A stretch of 64,000 nucleotides of DNA from Candidatus Poribacteria bacterium (GTDB taxonomy: Bacteria > Poribacteria > WGA-4E > WGA-3G), in NCBI GenBank assembly GCA_028821605.1, contig JAPPFM010000055.1, forward strand, positions 1-64,000, written 5' to 3'. A program made the translations under genes and the position numbers. Below the pieces are notes generated by a model. That model did no database searches. It worked only from the letters and a program-made list of their open reading frames with translations, and had not been told where the DNA came from. Position 1 is the first letter of the stretch. Every line of letters begins with the position of its first letter. Positions 34,721-43,476 of the stretch are shown here, piece after piece.

Positions 34721-35506
34721 TCAGCACGCATCTAATTCACGCAAAATCCGTTCCACAACCTGTTTCCGTTGTCCCTGAACTGCGGGCTGCTCCAACTCGT
34801 AGACTTCATCCGAAATCAGGTGTTTGTGGCTTTCAATGGGAAGGGAATTGTGTGATGCGTTGTCAATATAACGGTTAAAAATAGTGTATCGGGGATAGGA
34901 TTCCGTCCAGCGTCTTCCACCGTGATAGAGTGCTTCAGTAAAGACAACACAATCACCAGCATTGACAGGGACGTTGATAACCGTTGGGGGTCCGTCATAA
35001 ATTGATAGGTCATCGGGCGGTTCAAAGTTACGCTTGTGGCTTCCGGGAAGACAGACGAACCCTGTCCCTGATGGCACGTCAACTAACGAAGTCCCAGCGT
35101 TGAGGAAACCCGCTCGAGGTCCAGATTCGTCCACGCTATAATCTTGACCGGAGGCATGGAAGTGGATGTCATTGGAGGTTTTGTAGTTCTTCGTCAAGGC
35201 GCAATCAACGAGACAGGGAGTCCCCCGCGTCAGGGCGATAATCACCCGCATAATCTCGCGGTTAAGCACAAGCCGTTGAAAGACGGGATCACCGTATTGG
35301 ATATGATTAACCCAATGGGCAATCGTCGAGGAATGATCACCGGTTCGGGATGTAGAGGTGAGCGGTGCAGGAAGCTCATCCAAGGGCGTGTCATGCCACT
35401 GGTTACCGAGTTCAATCATTCGTTGGATGTCCTCAGGTGGCACAACTTTTCGGAGGATGATGAATCCGTGGTGGTCAAAAAACCATTTTTCGTGAGGTGT
35501 GAGCAT
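34721..35506 (-). CDS. Phytanoyl-CoA dioxygenase (PhyH) family protein with altered metal motif
   Basis: A 261-residue PhyH-type protein (Fe(II)/2-oxoglutarate fold). The start (LTPHEKWFFDHHGFIILR), the FVCLPGSHK segment and the second metal His195 (ALYHGG) are clear. The first HxD motif is HFHASG: His117 is followed by Ala-Ser, so the Asp ligand is missing, unlike the paralogue at 56603. Either the iron site is lost or a nearby residue (Asp122) substitutes. Substrate unknown. AAGGAATGTA precedes the ATG. It sits between a LamG gene and the 707-residue protein. Confidence 0.8.
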   Translation of the reverse strand: MLTPHEKWFFDHHGFIILRKVVPPEDIQRMIELGNQWHDTPLDELPAPLTSTSRTGDHSSTIAHWVNHIQYGDPVFQRLVLNREIMRVIIALTRGTPCLVDCALTKNYKTSNDIHFHASGQDYSVDESGPRAGFLNAGTSLVDVPSGTGFVCLPGSHKRNFEPPDDLSIYDGPPTVINVPVNAGDCVVFTEALYHGGRRWTESYPRYTIFNRYIDNASHNSLPIESHKHLISDEVYELEQPAVQGQRKQVVERILRELDAC

Positions 35507-35522
35507 TACATTCCTTATAGTG

Positions 35523-36365
35523 TTATCTTACTGTTTTGAGATCAGCCCAGACGATAGGCAGTTTCTCAGCAGCTTGAACGGACAATCCGATTTTGGATTT
35601 AAAATTACGGGTTACTTCGTCAGCTGTGAGCGGTCGGTCGTAAATACGGACTTCATCAATGAGACCGGGGAAATGCCGCTCAACGTTGCCGCGATTGTTC
35701 GCCGCGCCAATATAGACAGGTTCCACAAATGGAACAAAGGTGTCAAGGTCTTTTACAGCACCTTCAATAACTTCCTGTGGCTCGCCGTCCATATAGATAC
35801 TGACTTCGGCTTTGCCCGCGTCTACAATTGCGAAAACGATGTGATGCCATTTGCCGTCTGACAAAGCAAATTCAATTTCAACAGCGATGGCGTTGCATCC
35901 CGCCGCCGATTTCTGACGGACGTAATAGTGGACAATGTCTTCAGCAAGCGGGAAACCTGCTTTCGCGCTCCGGTTGACATCGATTGCCCATGCCATATTA
36001 CAACCTTGGTCAAGGACTTTAAATAGCGTCGTCCACTCTTTCTTGAAACTCGTTTTGACCCACGCTTCAAATGTAGAGGTGCCAACCTGCTCTCCAAAGT
36101 CGCCGAGGTTCGTTAAGTTGACATAATCGTCTGAGCCATCAAATTCGAGTGCTTCTCTGACGTGACCGTCAACAACTTTCGGAGCACCGACGATTTTCCC
36201 ATCATTTTCGCCCCAGACATCTTTGACTGTGTTGCCATCAATGTCCTGCCGGTCAAAAGTCCAATAACTCACAAGTCCATCTGTCACCACTGGTTCTGTG
36301 TATCCATTGTCGGGAAATGCTACAATAATCAGTGTAAGCGTAAGGAGATAGATTAGCGTTTTCAT
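35523..36365 (-). CDS. Secreted LamG-domain protein
   Basis: A 280-residue protein with signal peptide (MKTLIYLLTLTLIIVAF, cleavage near YTE-P) and a LamG domain (YWTFDRQDIDG, TSTFEAWVKTSFK, WHHIVFAIVDAGKAEVSIYMDG, GLIDEVRIYDRPL). This class is common as a secreted adhesin-like or substrate-binding module. Start ATG 36365 is preferred over an ATG 14 codons upstream because AAGGAG lies directly before it and the signal peptide begins there. First gene of an operon with a PhyH and the large unknown gene. Confidence 0.85.
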   Translation of the reverse strand: MKTLIYLLTLTLIIVAFPDNGYTEPVVTDGLVSYWTFDRQDIDGNTVKDVWGENDGKIVGAPKVVDGHVREALEFDGSDDYVNLTNLGDFGEQVGTSTFEAWVKTSFKKEWTTLFKVLDQGCNMAWAIDVNRSAKAGFPLAEDIVHYYVRQKSAAGCNAIAVEIEFALSDGKWHHIVFAIVDAGKAEVSIYMDGEPQEVIEGAVKDLDTFVPFVEPVYIGAANNRGNVERHFPGLIDEVRIYDRPLTADEVTRNFKSKIGLSVQAAEKLPIVWADLKTVR

Positions 36366-36497
36366 AGTATACTGCTCCTTGCGGAAGTGAGAACGTTTCC
36401 GCATCTATTGAGAACGTTTTGTGTGATCCCGAAGTACCTACAATCCTGTCTATCCTTGAATCCTATGCATCTTGGTTCAGACGATATCGGTGAGATA

Positions 36498-36506
36498 ATT
36501 ATAGCA
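36498..36506 (-). promoter_or_regulatory. Extended -10 promoter (TGC-TATAAT) for the LamG/PhyH operon
   Basis: On the minus strand TATAAT (36498-36503) is preceded by TGC (36504-36506); a weak -35 candidate TGGTAG (36521-36526) lies 17 bp upstream. About 130 bp before the LamG start. Confidence 0.45.
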
Positions 36507-36626
36507 CCTTCAACGATTTCCTACCAAATTTATTTTCATCTCAAGTTCACGCTTGCAAGTTATACCGAAAACTGATAAAATGACTCTTACATCGTGTTGC
36601 AAACCACACCATTTTTGTAGAGCAAG

Positions 36627-36652
36627 TTTTGGCTTGACAAGCTGCGCCAAAA
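36627..36652 (+). promoter_or_regulatory. Inverted repeat just upstream of the TPP enzyme ribosome site
   Basis: TTTTGGC (36627-36633) and GCCAAAA (36646-36652) form a 7-bp stem directly before the ribosome binding site AGAGGAGA at 36653-36660. It could act as an operator or leader hairpin. The function is not known. Confidence 0.35.
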
Positions 36653-36667
36653 AGAGGAGAAAAACTT

Positions 36668-38341
36668 ATGCCGAAAATGACAGGTGCTAAATTTATTGCT
36701 GAAACCGTTCACGGGTATGGGATTACCCACGTTTTTTTTATGCCCTATATCGGGCCGCGGGCTTTAATGGAGATGGAAAATCTTGGGATTAAGCGGGTTC
36801 AGACACATGGCGAGAAAGCAGCGGCATATATGGCGGATGCCTATGCGCGTGTGAACCGCGCCCCCAGCCTCTGTATGGCACAATCTGTCGGAGCAGTGAA
36901 CCTCGCCGCCGGGTTACAAGATGCCTACCTTGCCTGCTCACCGGTGATTGCGCTCACAGGTAAAGAAAACCAAATCAATCAGCAACGACACGCCTATCAA
37001 GAGGTGGACCACGTTAATCCGTTTTCCGCTGTTACGAAATACAGTGCTTATGTCGCGACACCGGAGCAGCTTCCTTTCTATTTACGCCAAGCCTTCCGTG
37101 CGGCAACAACGGGGACCCCGGGACCTGCACATCTCGACTTTGAAGGCATCGCGGGGTCGTCGGTTATTGATCGGGAGGGCGAACTTGAGGTAATCGTTGA
37201 AGAGGCGTTTACCCAACTCCCGCCGTTCCGACCAGAAGCAGAAGCAGAAAAGGTCACAGAGGCTCTCGAACGCCTCTCCAACGCGAAACAACCCATTATT
37301 GTAGCAGGTGGCGGCGTAACGGCTTCAGACGCACGCGCAGAACTCGTAGCATTGGCAGAAAAACTCTCGATTCCAGTAGCGACCTCTCTGAATGCCAAGG
37401 CGATGTTCCCCAGTGATCATCCGCTGGCAGTCGGAACCCCCGGTTCATACTCGCGGGCATGCGCCAATCAAGCGGTATGCGAAGCAGACCTTGTCTTCTT
37501 TATCGGCAGCCACACCGGTGGACAGGTAACCAACGGATACAAGATCCCACCACAAGGGACATCGATTATACAACTCGATATTAATCCAGATGAACTTGGA
37601 CGGAATTATCCTATTCAGTTGGGGATGCAAGGAGACGTGCGGAATACGTTAAGACGGATGCTTGAAGCGGCAGAAACGGCTGCACCGCGGACCGATTGGA
37701 TTCATCGCGTGCAAGAATTGGTGAACAACTGGAGAGAGAGCACCAGCGAAAAAGTGAATTCAGAGCGACTCCCGATGCTACCGGAACGCCTCTGCCGTGA
37801 ACTGACAGATTATCTCCCGTCAGATGCGATCCTTGTGTCCGACACAGGGCATTCAGGCATCTGGACCGGCACAATGATTGATTTCAAACACCCCGATCAG
37901 AGTTTCATACGGTGTTCAGGTTCGCTCGGATGGGGTGTCCCCGCGGCGATGGGTGCGAAGTGTGCACAGCCCGATAGACCTGTACTCTGTTTCACAGGAG
38001 ACGGCGGCATCTGGTATCACATGACTGAACTCGACACGGCAATGAAGTCTGGGATTAATGCTGTTATCGTTGTGAACAATAATCACTCGCTGAACCAAGA
38101 GCAAGGTGGCGTTGAGTCGGTTTACGGTGGACGGACAGAGGGTTCCGATGAACTCTGGTTGTTCCCGGATGCCGACTTCGCGAAGATGGCAGAATCGATG
38201 GGATGTTTCGGGATCACGGTCAACAAACCGAGTGAACTTGCGAGTGCCCTGGATCAGGCGTTTGCTTCAGGTCAGCCAGCAGTCGTGGATGTGAAAACGC
38301 ATGTGGAAGGGATTGCACCACGGACGTGGATGCCTTCCTAA
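36668..38341 (+). CDS. Thiamine diphosphate-dependent enzyme, acetolactate synthase-like
   Basis: A 557-residue protein with the three-domain plan of the ThDP family (PYR, central, PP). Glu49 (THGEKAAAYMADAYAR) is the activating glutamate, and GDGGIWYHMTELDTAMKSGIN with the later NNNHSLNQEQ is the ThDP/Mg2+ motif of the PP domain. Candidate functions are acetolactate synthase, sulfoacetaldehyde-type lyase, oxalyl-CoA decarboxylase or a decarboxylase of a less studied class; the sequence does not decide. A clear ribosome site (AGAGGAG) precedes the ATG. No ilvN partner is adjacent, so biosynthetic acetolactate synthase is less likely. Confidence 0.85.
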   Translation: MPKMTGAKFIAETVHGYGITHVFFMPYIGPRALMEMENLGIKRVQTHGEKAAAYMADAYARVNRAPSLCMAQSVGAVNLAAGLQDAYLACSPVIALTGKENQINQQRHAYQEVDHVNPFSAVTKYSAYVATPEQLPFYLRQAFRAATTGTPGPAHLDFEGIAGSSVIDREGELEVIVEEAFTQLPPFRPEAEAEKVTEALERLSNAKQPIIVAGGGVTASDARAELVALAEKLSIPVATSLNAKAMFPSDHPLAVGTPGSYSRACANQAVCEADLVFFIGSHTGGQVTNGYKIPPQGTSIIQLDINPDELGRNYPIQLGMQGDVRNTLRRMLEAAETAAPRTDWIHRVQELVNNWRESTSEKVNSERLPMLPERLCRELTDYLPSDAILVSDTGHSGIWTGTMIDFKHPDQSFIRCSGSLGWGVPAAMGAKCAQPDRPVLCFTGDGGIWYHMTELDTAMKSGINAVIVVNNNHSLNQEQGGVESVYGGRTEGSDELWLFPDADFAKMAESMGCFGITVNKPSELASALDQAFASGQPAVVDVKTHVEGIAPRTWMPS

Positions 38342-38736
38342 ACCCAAATTGCTACTAACAGATTTTGCACATTGCAGAAAGGTTTTTCGGTTTCCTCTTT
38401 CCACACCCCACATGAAGATTAAGAATTTAATCAGGTAATTTTTTCCCATGTCCGGTGCGGTTAGGAAACCGCACCATAACTGTCAATTTAAGAGCAAATA
38501 ACCGTCTCGGGACCAGGACCGGTAGGTTCGGTTTCCCAACCGAACCGGATTCTACGCGGAAACCTTGAAGACTTCAAAACCTTCTTGAATCCCGTAGGGA
38601 TGGTATCTGTATAGAAAAACGCAACCTCACAGACCCAAGCCCCGTAGGGTTTATTTGCTTGGGTATTTTTTCAGCATCTGTGTAGCAGCGTTAACATCAA
38701 AGGAGCCAAGCCCTGTAGGGGCGGCATTTGTCGCTC
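38342..38736. repeat. Repeat-rich intergenic region with two REP-like palindromes
   Basis: This 395-bp gap holds no gene. It contains two related perfect hairpins with 9-bp stems: GGTGCGGTT/AACCGCACC (38454-38475) and GGTTCGGTT/AACCGAACC (38525-38546), with four-base loops AGGA and TCCC. It also has three copies of a CCCgtaGGG-type motif (near 38591, 38641 and 38713). The stem pair differs at two positions, as in a REP-type family under pair-preserving change. Confidence 0.7.
38633..38672 (+). terminator. Rho-independent terminator-like hairpin
   Basis: ACCCAAGC (38633-38640) pairs perfectly with GCTTGGGT (38657-38664), with a nested CCCgtaGGG in the loop, followed by ATTTTTTC. It could end transcription from the TPP gene 290 bp upstream. 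Its CCCAAG/CTTGGG stem resembles the tnpB-end hairpin at 493-512. Confidence 0.5.
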
Positions 38737-41700
38737 TTACTGATTAAGTTTTTTCCATTCTTTTTCAAGATCGCATCGGGATTTCTTTCCGCCGTGGATG
38801 CTCGGTTCGGCACATAACAATTCGCGGAGGCGATGTATCGCATTATGGGCATCTTCAGTTGTGATGTTCAACACCTCAGTTAGCAAAAGGCGATCAAGTC
38901 CGTGGCGCACCGGATCGTGATCTGCCTCATTGAAAGGCAGCATTCTCTGGTCTTTCAAGGCGTGAAAGATGCGTTCAGCATTTGCCAATGCCTCATCTGA
39001 CAGACAGCGTACATCCAATGTAGGCATTTGGAGTAAGGCAGTTCTTGAACTTACACCTCTACCCGGTTGTTGTTTGCCACTATGTGCCCAGTGAAGTAAA
39101 AACCCTAAAGTTGAATTACCCCAGAGCGTCCAGACATAATCGTAAACCTGCTTTTTTAGCACAATGTTGGGCAATGAATTTATCCCAAGAGCAGATTTTT
39201 CTGTGAAGAGGACTCCAAGAGAGTTGGCGTTAAACCTTAGCATCGTGTTGAAATGCACGCGTCCATTGAGTGTGAGTATCTTCTGTGCTTTGTCATGGCG
39301 ATTAGGACGCGTGATGAGATGGCAATCTGGTTCAACAACCATTGCCCGTTGTGATGGTGCATTAACATGCCATAAGCCTGGATACAGATCGGTGTTAGTA
39401 TAGGTCTTTTCCACGTCAAACGCGCCGCGCTCCCCTTTTTCATGAATATCCCGATGGACTGCTCCAACCTCCCCAATGTCACTAACGAGGCAAACAGGGA
39501 TTTCTAAAGGGGATACCTGCGTTGGCAACCACATTTCACCATTTGCCAAACGATACGCGGATTGGATCAACGCCATTTGCTTAATACGAGCTGCATCCCA
39601 CGCGCCATCTATTTTTAAGGGACAGTTGAGCGCATGTCCAAGAGAATCGTCTCCGACTTTGAGCGAATTGCCACCGCTCGGTTCGTCCTCCAACCGCCGG
39701 ACGCTATCAAGTCTATAGGTGTTATTGACTATCTCAAGGGCTTCCAATACACTTCCGGGGCGGTGGTTTAGGGATATAAACCTTCCTCGACCCGTATTAT
39801 CGGTTTTCTTTCCTTTAGTCGCTACAACGATGCACTCTGCTATAGTTGTATCCGCTGAGAACGCACAGCTTTCACCCTTGGCATCTGCGATCGTAATTAC
39901 AACCACATCGTGATATTCAGTCGCCCACATATTCCTTACTTTCCGCCAGTCCGAGGTTGTAAGACAGGTAGCCGGTAAGATAAATCCCATTTTGCTTTTT
40001 CCATTTGCTTTCAGCATCTTGTCTGCAAGGTCAACAAAATCAGAAGCGAGACCGGCATTACCATCGCCAACTCGCCAATCTTTTTGTCTGCGGGCACGCC
40101 GCATCTTCTGTTCTTCCTCTTTATCCCTGTCACTTCCTTTGAACACTGCTTTTGGAACACTGCTGTTAGCATCTGAATCTGGTCTGGTAAACGGTGGATT
40201 TAGGACGACAATATCAAATTCTCCATAGCGAAATTCCTGTTGTGTCATCACCGTCGTGTCGTCTTCTCCACCGATCTGTTGAGCTGCTGTGCCCATCATC
40301 GGGAGCGGTAATGTTTCGGGAATATCGTACAGATCAAGCGCACCCAGAGCGTAGCTGCGATCTTCTTGACTGCCGTAGGGCATGGTATGAATTCGGGTGT
40401 TACCGATTTTCAAATCAGGATAAATGCTTGTCAGGAGAGAGGCGGTTAAGTGGCTTGCGTTCGGCATAACATCGCATCCGACAAGATTTTCCTCTATCAT
40501 CTGCGTGTGAATGCGGCTGCCTTTTCCACCAGCGTGTTCGTGCAGTTCAAGGATACGTTGGTATGCGCCGTTGAGGAGTGAACCTGTTCCGCATGCGAAA
40601 TCCGCCACCTTCAATTCGCTCACATTCTCCTGCGTTTTGGGGAGGACTAACGCTGATAGCAAGGCTACGGATTCGAGGCGAGTGTAGTTCGCTTTGACAT
40701 ATTTTCTGTCAACGATAAGACGTTGGAAAACGGTTCCAGCGAGTTCATGTATTTGTGTGAGTCTCTGGTCAACCAACTCCTTCGCGGTATCACAGAGGGT
40801 TGCGAGTATTCTATCAACAAGTTCATCATCGGTCGCGATTGCCTCTATGAGTCGTTTAGCAACATGGAAAATTGGACGGTAATTTACCTTAAGGATGATG
40901 TCCCATCCTGCTATGACCTGCTCGTATTGAACCCGTTTCGCATTGTCAGAGAGCATCCGTTTGAGCGACATAACCCTTTCCATCTCAGGTTTTCCCGCGA
41001 GGACACTCTGGAATACAAATGCGTTGGTAACGATGAGCATCGCCATCCGTGAGGTTTGTTCGCCAGCCTTTTGGAACAGAACCGTTTCGATTTCTGCGCC
41101 GATACTTGGACGTTCTTGAATCGCTATTTCAAGCTGCTGCGCGGCGGTTTCTATCCGTTTTTCCAACAAATCGGCGGCGGCATCTATTTTAGAAATGGGA
41201 GTTGCCCTGACGCGGATAGCGGTTGCGATGTCGGCAACACTGCCGCTTAACCAACCCCTTTGTGGGAAAGATTCGGGTTCCATCTCGGTGTCAGGCTCTG
41301 ATTCGGCGATGAATGGAATTTGATCGGGTTCGAGTTCGCGCTCTGGTTTCTGTTTATTGAGAAGTATGTAAGCGATGTCTTCTGCACGCTGCATCTCTGA
41401 CGCAATCCTATCTTGTAGCATCGTTCTAAATCGGGCAGGCATGCGAACGCGTAGAACATTCTCAATGGTATTGTAGGTGAGACCCGTAAAGACACTCGGA
41501 TCGAGGAGCATTCCGAAATGTGCTTCTGCTTGTGTTTCTCCTGAAAGGTTCGGTGTGTCGCCATCAATTTTTACCTCAATGACAACGGGGTTTCGTCCTT
41601 TTTCAGTGACAATTACATCCGGTTTTTGTGTGGCGTTGAGGAACGGTCTGGTAATTTGTTCGTTAACGCTCCATGCCTCCCGCATCGGACGTAGAACACT

Positions 41701-41739
41701 TACAAACGCACTGGTGATGGTGTTTTCGCTATTTGCCAT
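38737..41739 (-). CDS. N6-adenine DNA methyltransferase with N-terminal nuclease-like domain (type IIG-like)
   Basis: A 1000-residue protein. An N-terminal PD-(D/E)xK-type motif is visible: Asp41 (PDVIV) and Glu55-x-Lys57 (IEVKIDG). The SAM-binding motif I is FACGTGSL (about 381-388) and the catalytic motif IV is NPPF (514-517). The C-terminal 400 residues may serve as target recognition. One polypeptide with both nuclease and methylase parts is characteristic of type IIG restriction enzymes; a type I-like or BREX-type methylase is an alternative. It stands alone beside the repeat-rich gap, and no specificity subunit is seen. Confidence 0.8.
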   Translation of the reverse strand: MANSENTITSAFVSVLRPMREAWSVNEQITRPFLNATQKPDVIVTEKGRNPVVIEVKIDGDTPNLSGETQAEAHFGMLLDPSVFTGLTYNTIENVLRVRMPARFRTMLQDRIASEMQRAEDIAYILLNKQKPERELEPDQIPFIAESEPDTEMEPESFPQRGWLSGSVADIATAIRVRATPISKIDAAADLLEKRIETAAQQLEIAIQERPSIGAEIETVLFQKAGEQTSRMAMLIVTNAFVFQSVLAGKPEMERVMSLKRMLSDNAKRVQYEQVIAGWDIILKVNYRPIFHVAKRLIEAIATDDELVDRILATLCDTAKELVDQRLTQIHELAGTVFQRLIVDRKYVKANYTRLESVALLSALVLPKTQENVSELKVADFACGTGSLLNGAYQRILELHEHAGGKGSRIHTQMIEENLVGCDVMPNASHLTASLLTSIYPDLKIGNTRIHTMPYGSQEDRSYALGALDLYDIPETLPLPMMGTAAQQIGGEDDTTVMTQQEFRYGEFDIVVLNPPFTRPDSDANSSVPKAVFKGSDRDKEEEQKMRRARRQKDWRVGDGNAGLASDFVDLADKMLKANGKSKMGFILPATCLTTSDWRKVRNMWATEYHDVVVITIADAKGESCAFSADTTIAECIVVATKGKKTDNTGRGRFISLNHRPGSVLEALEIVNNTYRLDSVRRLEDEPSGGNSLKVGDDSLGHALNCPLKIDGAWDAARIKQMALIQSAYRLANGEMWLPTQVSPLEIPVCLVSDIGEVGAVHRDIHEKGERGAFDVEKTYTNTDLYPGLWHVNAPSQRAMVVEPDCHLITRPNRHDKAQKILTLNGRVHFNTMLRFNANSLGVLFTEKSALGINSLPNIVLKKQVYDYVWTLWGNSTLGFLLHWAHSGKQQPGRGVSSRTALLQMPTLDVRCLSDEALANAERIFHALKDQRMLPFNEADHDPVRHGLDRLLLTEVLNITTEDAHNAIHRLRELLCAEPSIHGGKKSRCDLEKEWKKLNQ

Positions 41740-41774
41740 AACCTCTGAACCGAATTATGTGGGTGTCAAACAAT

Positions 41775-42617
41775 TTACGCAAATAATGCTGCGTCGGGCT
41801 GACCACGGTAGAGAACAACACGATACTGCAAGTTCAAAGTTTCATCGGCTGCGAGATGGAGCGGTTCGTAATAAACAAGTGAGGGATGGATTAAGCAATA
41901 GTTCTCGCGGTTGCGCACCCACCACGTTGTCGGATAACGCGGGTTATCGGGGTGATCAACAATAGCGACACCGTAGGTTTCGTTGTCAGTCGGATGTTGC
42001 GTAGTGAAACTGCACCAACGGCTCTGTTGACCAAAGATGTCCATCGGTTCGGTACGACCATCGGCATCCAACAAATTTCCCGGTGTGATGATATTGTCGA
42101 ATCGGATCGCCATACCGCTGTAGAATCTGCCGTCTGCACCGGGTTCACCGCGCCGTAAATCCAAAACGACCTCACGTTCATTCGGCTGAAGCGTCAACGA
42201 AACAGAAATCTGCATCGCATCGGCTGTCGGTGAATGGACGGTTATCTCTCGCTGCTCGGTGAGATGCGTTGTACCTTCCCAATCGATCCACGCGTTCTCA
42301 GTTGTTAGGCGTGCGCTGTCAGCATCCGCATTTTGCGAAACAATCTGCTGATGGACGATCTTACCGAAGCCTGTCGGATCGCTACCAGGTCCCGGTTGTT
42401 CCCAAAAATTGACTTCGTTGACCTTTTTCCACGCGACCCATAACCCTTGATGATGCACATGGTCACCGGGTTCATTCATCGTCAGCGGCGGCGCACCGGG
42501 CAGGTTCAACGGATGACAAAAAGGACGGTTACCATCTTCGGGAAAATGGTAGCCCAAGACCTGCTGATCGTTCCAAGCGACGCTTAAACTGTGTTCTGTT
42601 TGTGAGTGTGTAAACAT
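41775..42617 (-). CDS. PmoA-type protein (DUF6807)
   Basis: A 280-residue protein matching the PmoA/DUF6807 group: HPLNLPGAPPLTMNEPGDHVHHQGLW is the signature stretch, with several His and Glu that could bind a metal, and EREVVLDLRRGEP, GMAIRFDN further on. The family is named after a methane-monooxygenase association but is unrelated to PmoA subunits of particulate methane monooxygenase; its function is not known and it occurs often in sugar-degrading gene sets. No signal peptide. Alone between the methylase and the MNT-HEPN gene. Confidence 0.75.
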   Translation of the reverse strand: MFTHSQTEHSLSVAWNDQQVLGYHFPEDGNRPFCHPLNLPGAPPLTMNEPGDHVHHQGLWVAWKKVNEVNFWEQPGPGSDPTGFGKIVHQQIVSQNADADSARLTTENAWIDWEGTTHLTEQREITVHSPTADAMQISVSLTLQPNEREVVLDLRRGEPGADGRFYSGMAIRFDNIITPGNLLDADGRTEPMDIFGQQSRWCSFTTQHPTDNETYGVAIVDHPDNPRYPTTWWVRNRENYCLIHPSLVYYEPLHLAADETLNLQYRVVLYRGQPDAALFA

Positions 42618-42659
42618 ATTTTTATCCGTAATGTTGCTGGTTTGATATTTCCCAAGGAA

Positions 42660-43460
42660 TTATAAGTTTTGCCCTGTATGATAACCGTGTTGTGCGAGCT
42701 CAGTAGATACGGATGTCCAGACGGATCGTGCTTGTTCAACCGCCTCGGTAGCCTCTGCTTTGGTGACTCCTTGCCTGTCCTCTGGATAGCGAGTTTCAAG
42801 TGCCCATCGAGTTAAATCCGACAGGTCTGGATGCGCGGTTTTGAGTTGCCAACTCTCAGGCAACAAATCCCGTAGAACATTCAAATTATGCGTTCTCCGA
42901 AAATCGATCTGTAAGAAAATTAAGGCTGCTTTTAACGCCTTTTCAGCAGCTTGTTGCGCGTGCCAACAGACTTGGCGAGGCGGAATTTGTGGATGCCCTA
43001 AAAATGTTTCAGCTGTTGTTAAGTCTTCCTCTGCATGGCGGAGCCAGCGGGCGGTGTCTGCGAGTCTATCAGCTGTTTGCATAGCGTCCGTTACCTCTAT
43101 GTTGGACAGCGCAGTGTGCTGGGCGGATCCGCTGTACGCGGCTGCGTTCAAGTTCTTCCAAAGGGTTTTACCCTCTTGTTGGGCATACCGCAGCACTGAC
43201 CCGATCCGCGTGCGACCGCGTTCCAACTCTTCCGGTGTTGATACGATGATGTCCTTTGCCACGGGTACATCAGATAGTGCGCGCTCAATGTTAATGGCAG
43301 CTTTCCGTTTATCTGTGAGTTCTGCGAAGATCACGAGCAGATCTATATCGCTATCTTGATCTGCGTCCCCTCGTGCCTGTGAACCGAAGAGGATAATCTG
43401 TAGCGGGTCAAACTCACGCACAATGCGCTCTGTCATGATTGAGATGAATTCGTTATTCAT
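42660..43460 (-). CDS. Fused nucleotidyltransferase-HEPN protein
   Basis: A 266-residue fusion. Residues about 10-100 are an MNT-type nucleotidyltransferase with GSx10DxD (GSQARGDADQDSDIDL); residues about 140-260 are a HEPN domain (LRHAEEDLTTAETFL, HAQQAAEKALKAALIF, RRTHNLNVLRDLL). The two parts are separate genes in the HepT/MntA pair at 13746-14412. A fused form would keep toxin and antitoxin in one chain or repurpose the pair as a nucleotidyltransferase effector. ATG 43460 is chosen because GGAGAGGG directly precedes it. Confidence 0.85.
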   Translation of the reverse strand: MNNEFISIMTERIVREFDPLQIILFGSQARGDADQDSDIDLLVIFAELTDKRKAAINIERALSDVPVAKDIIVSTPEELERGRTRIGSVLRYAQQEGKTLWKNLNAAAYSGSAQHTALSNIEVTDAMQTADRLADTARWLRHAEEDLTTAETFLGHPQIPPRQVCWHAQQAAEKALKAALIFLQIDFRRTHNLNVLRDLLPESWQLKTAHPDLSDLTRWALETRYPEDRQGVTKAEATEAVEQARSVWTSVSTELAQHGYHTGQNL

Positions 43461-43476
43461 TACCCTCTCCATTTAT

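Noticed and set aside
36634-36639. TTGACA as a -35 promoter element for the TPP gene
   Set aside because: No -10 box lies 16-18 bp downstream; that position is the ribosome binding site. It is in the loop of an inverted repeat instead.
38454-38730. CRISPR array
   Set aside because: The repeats are palindromic singletons of different lengths without regular spacers.
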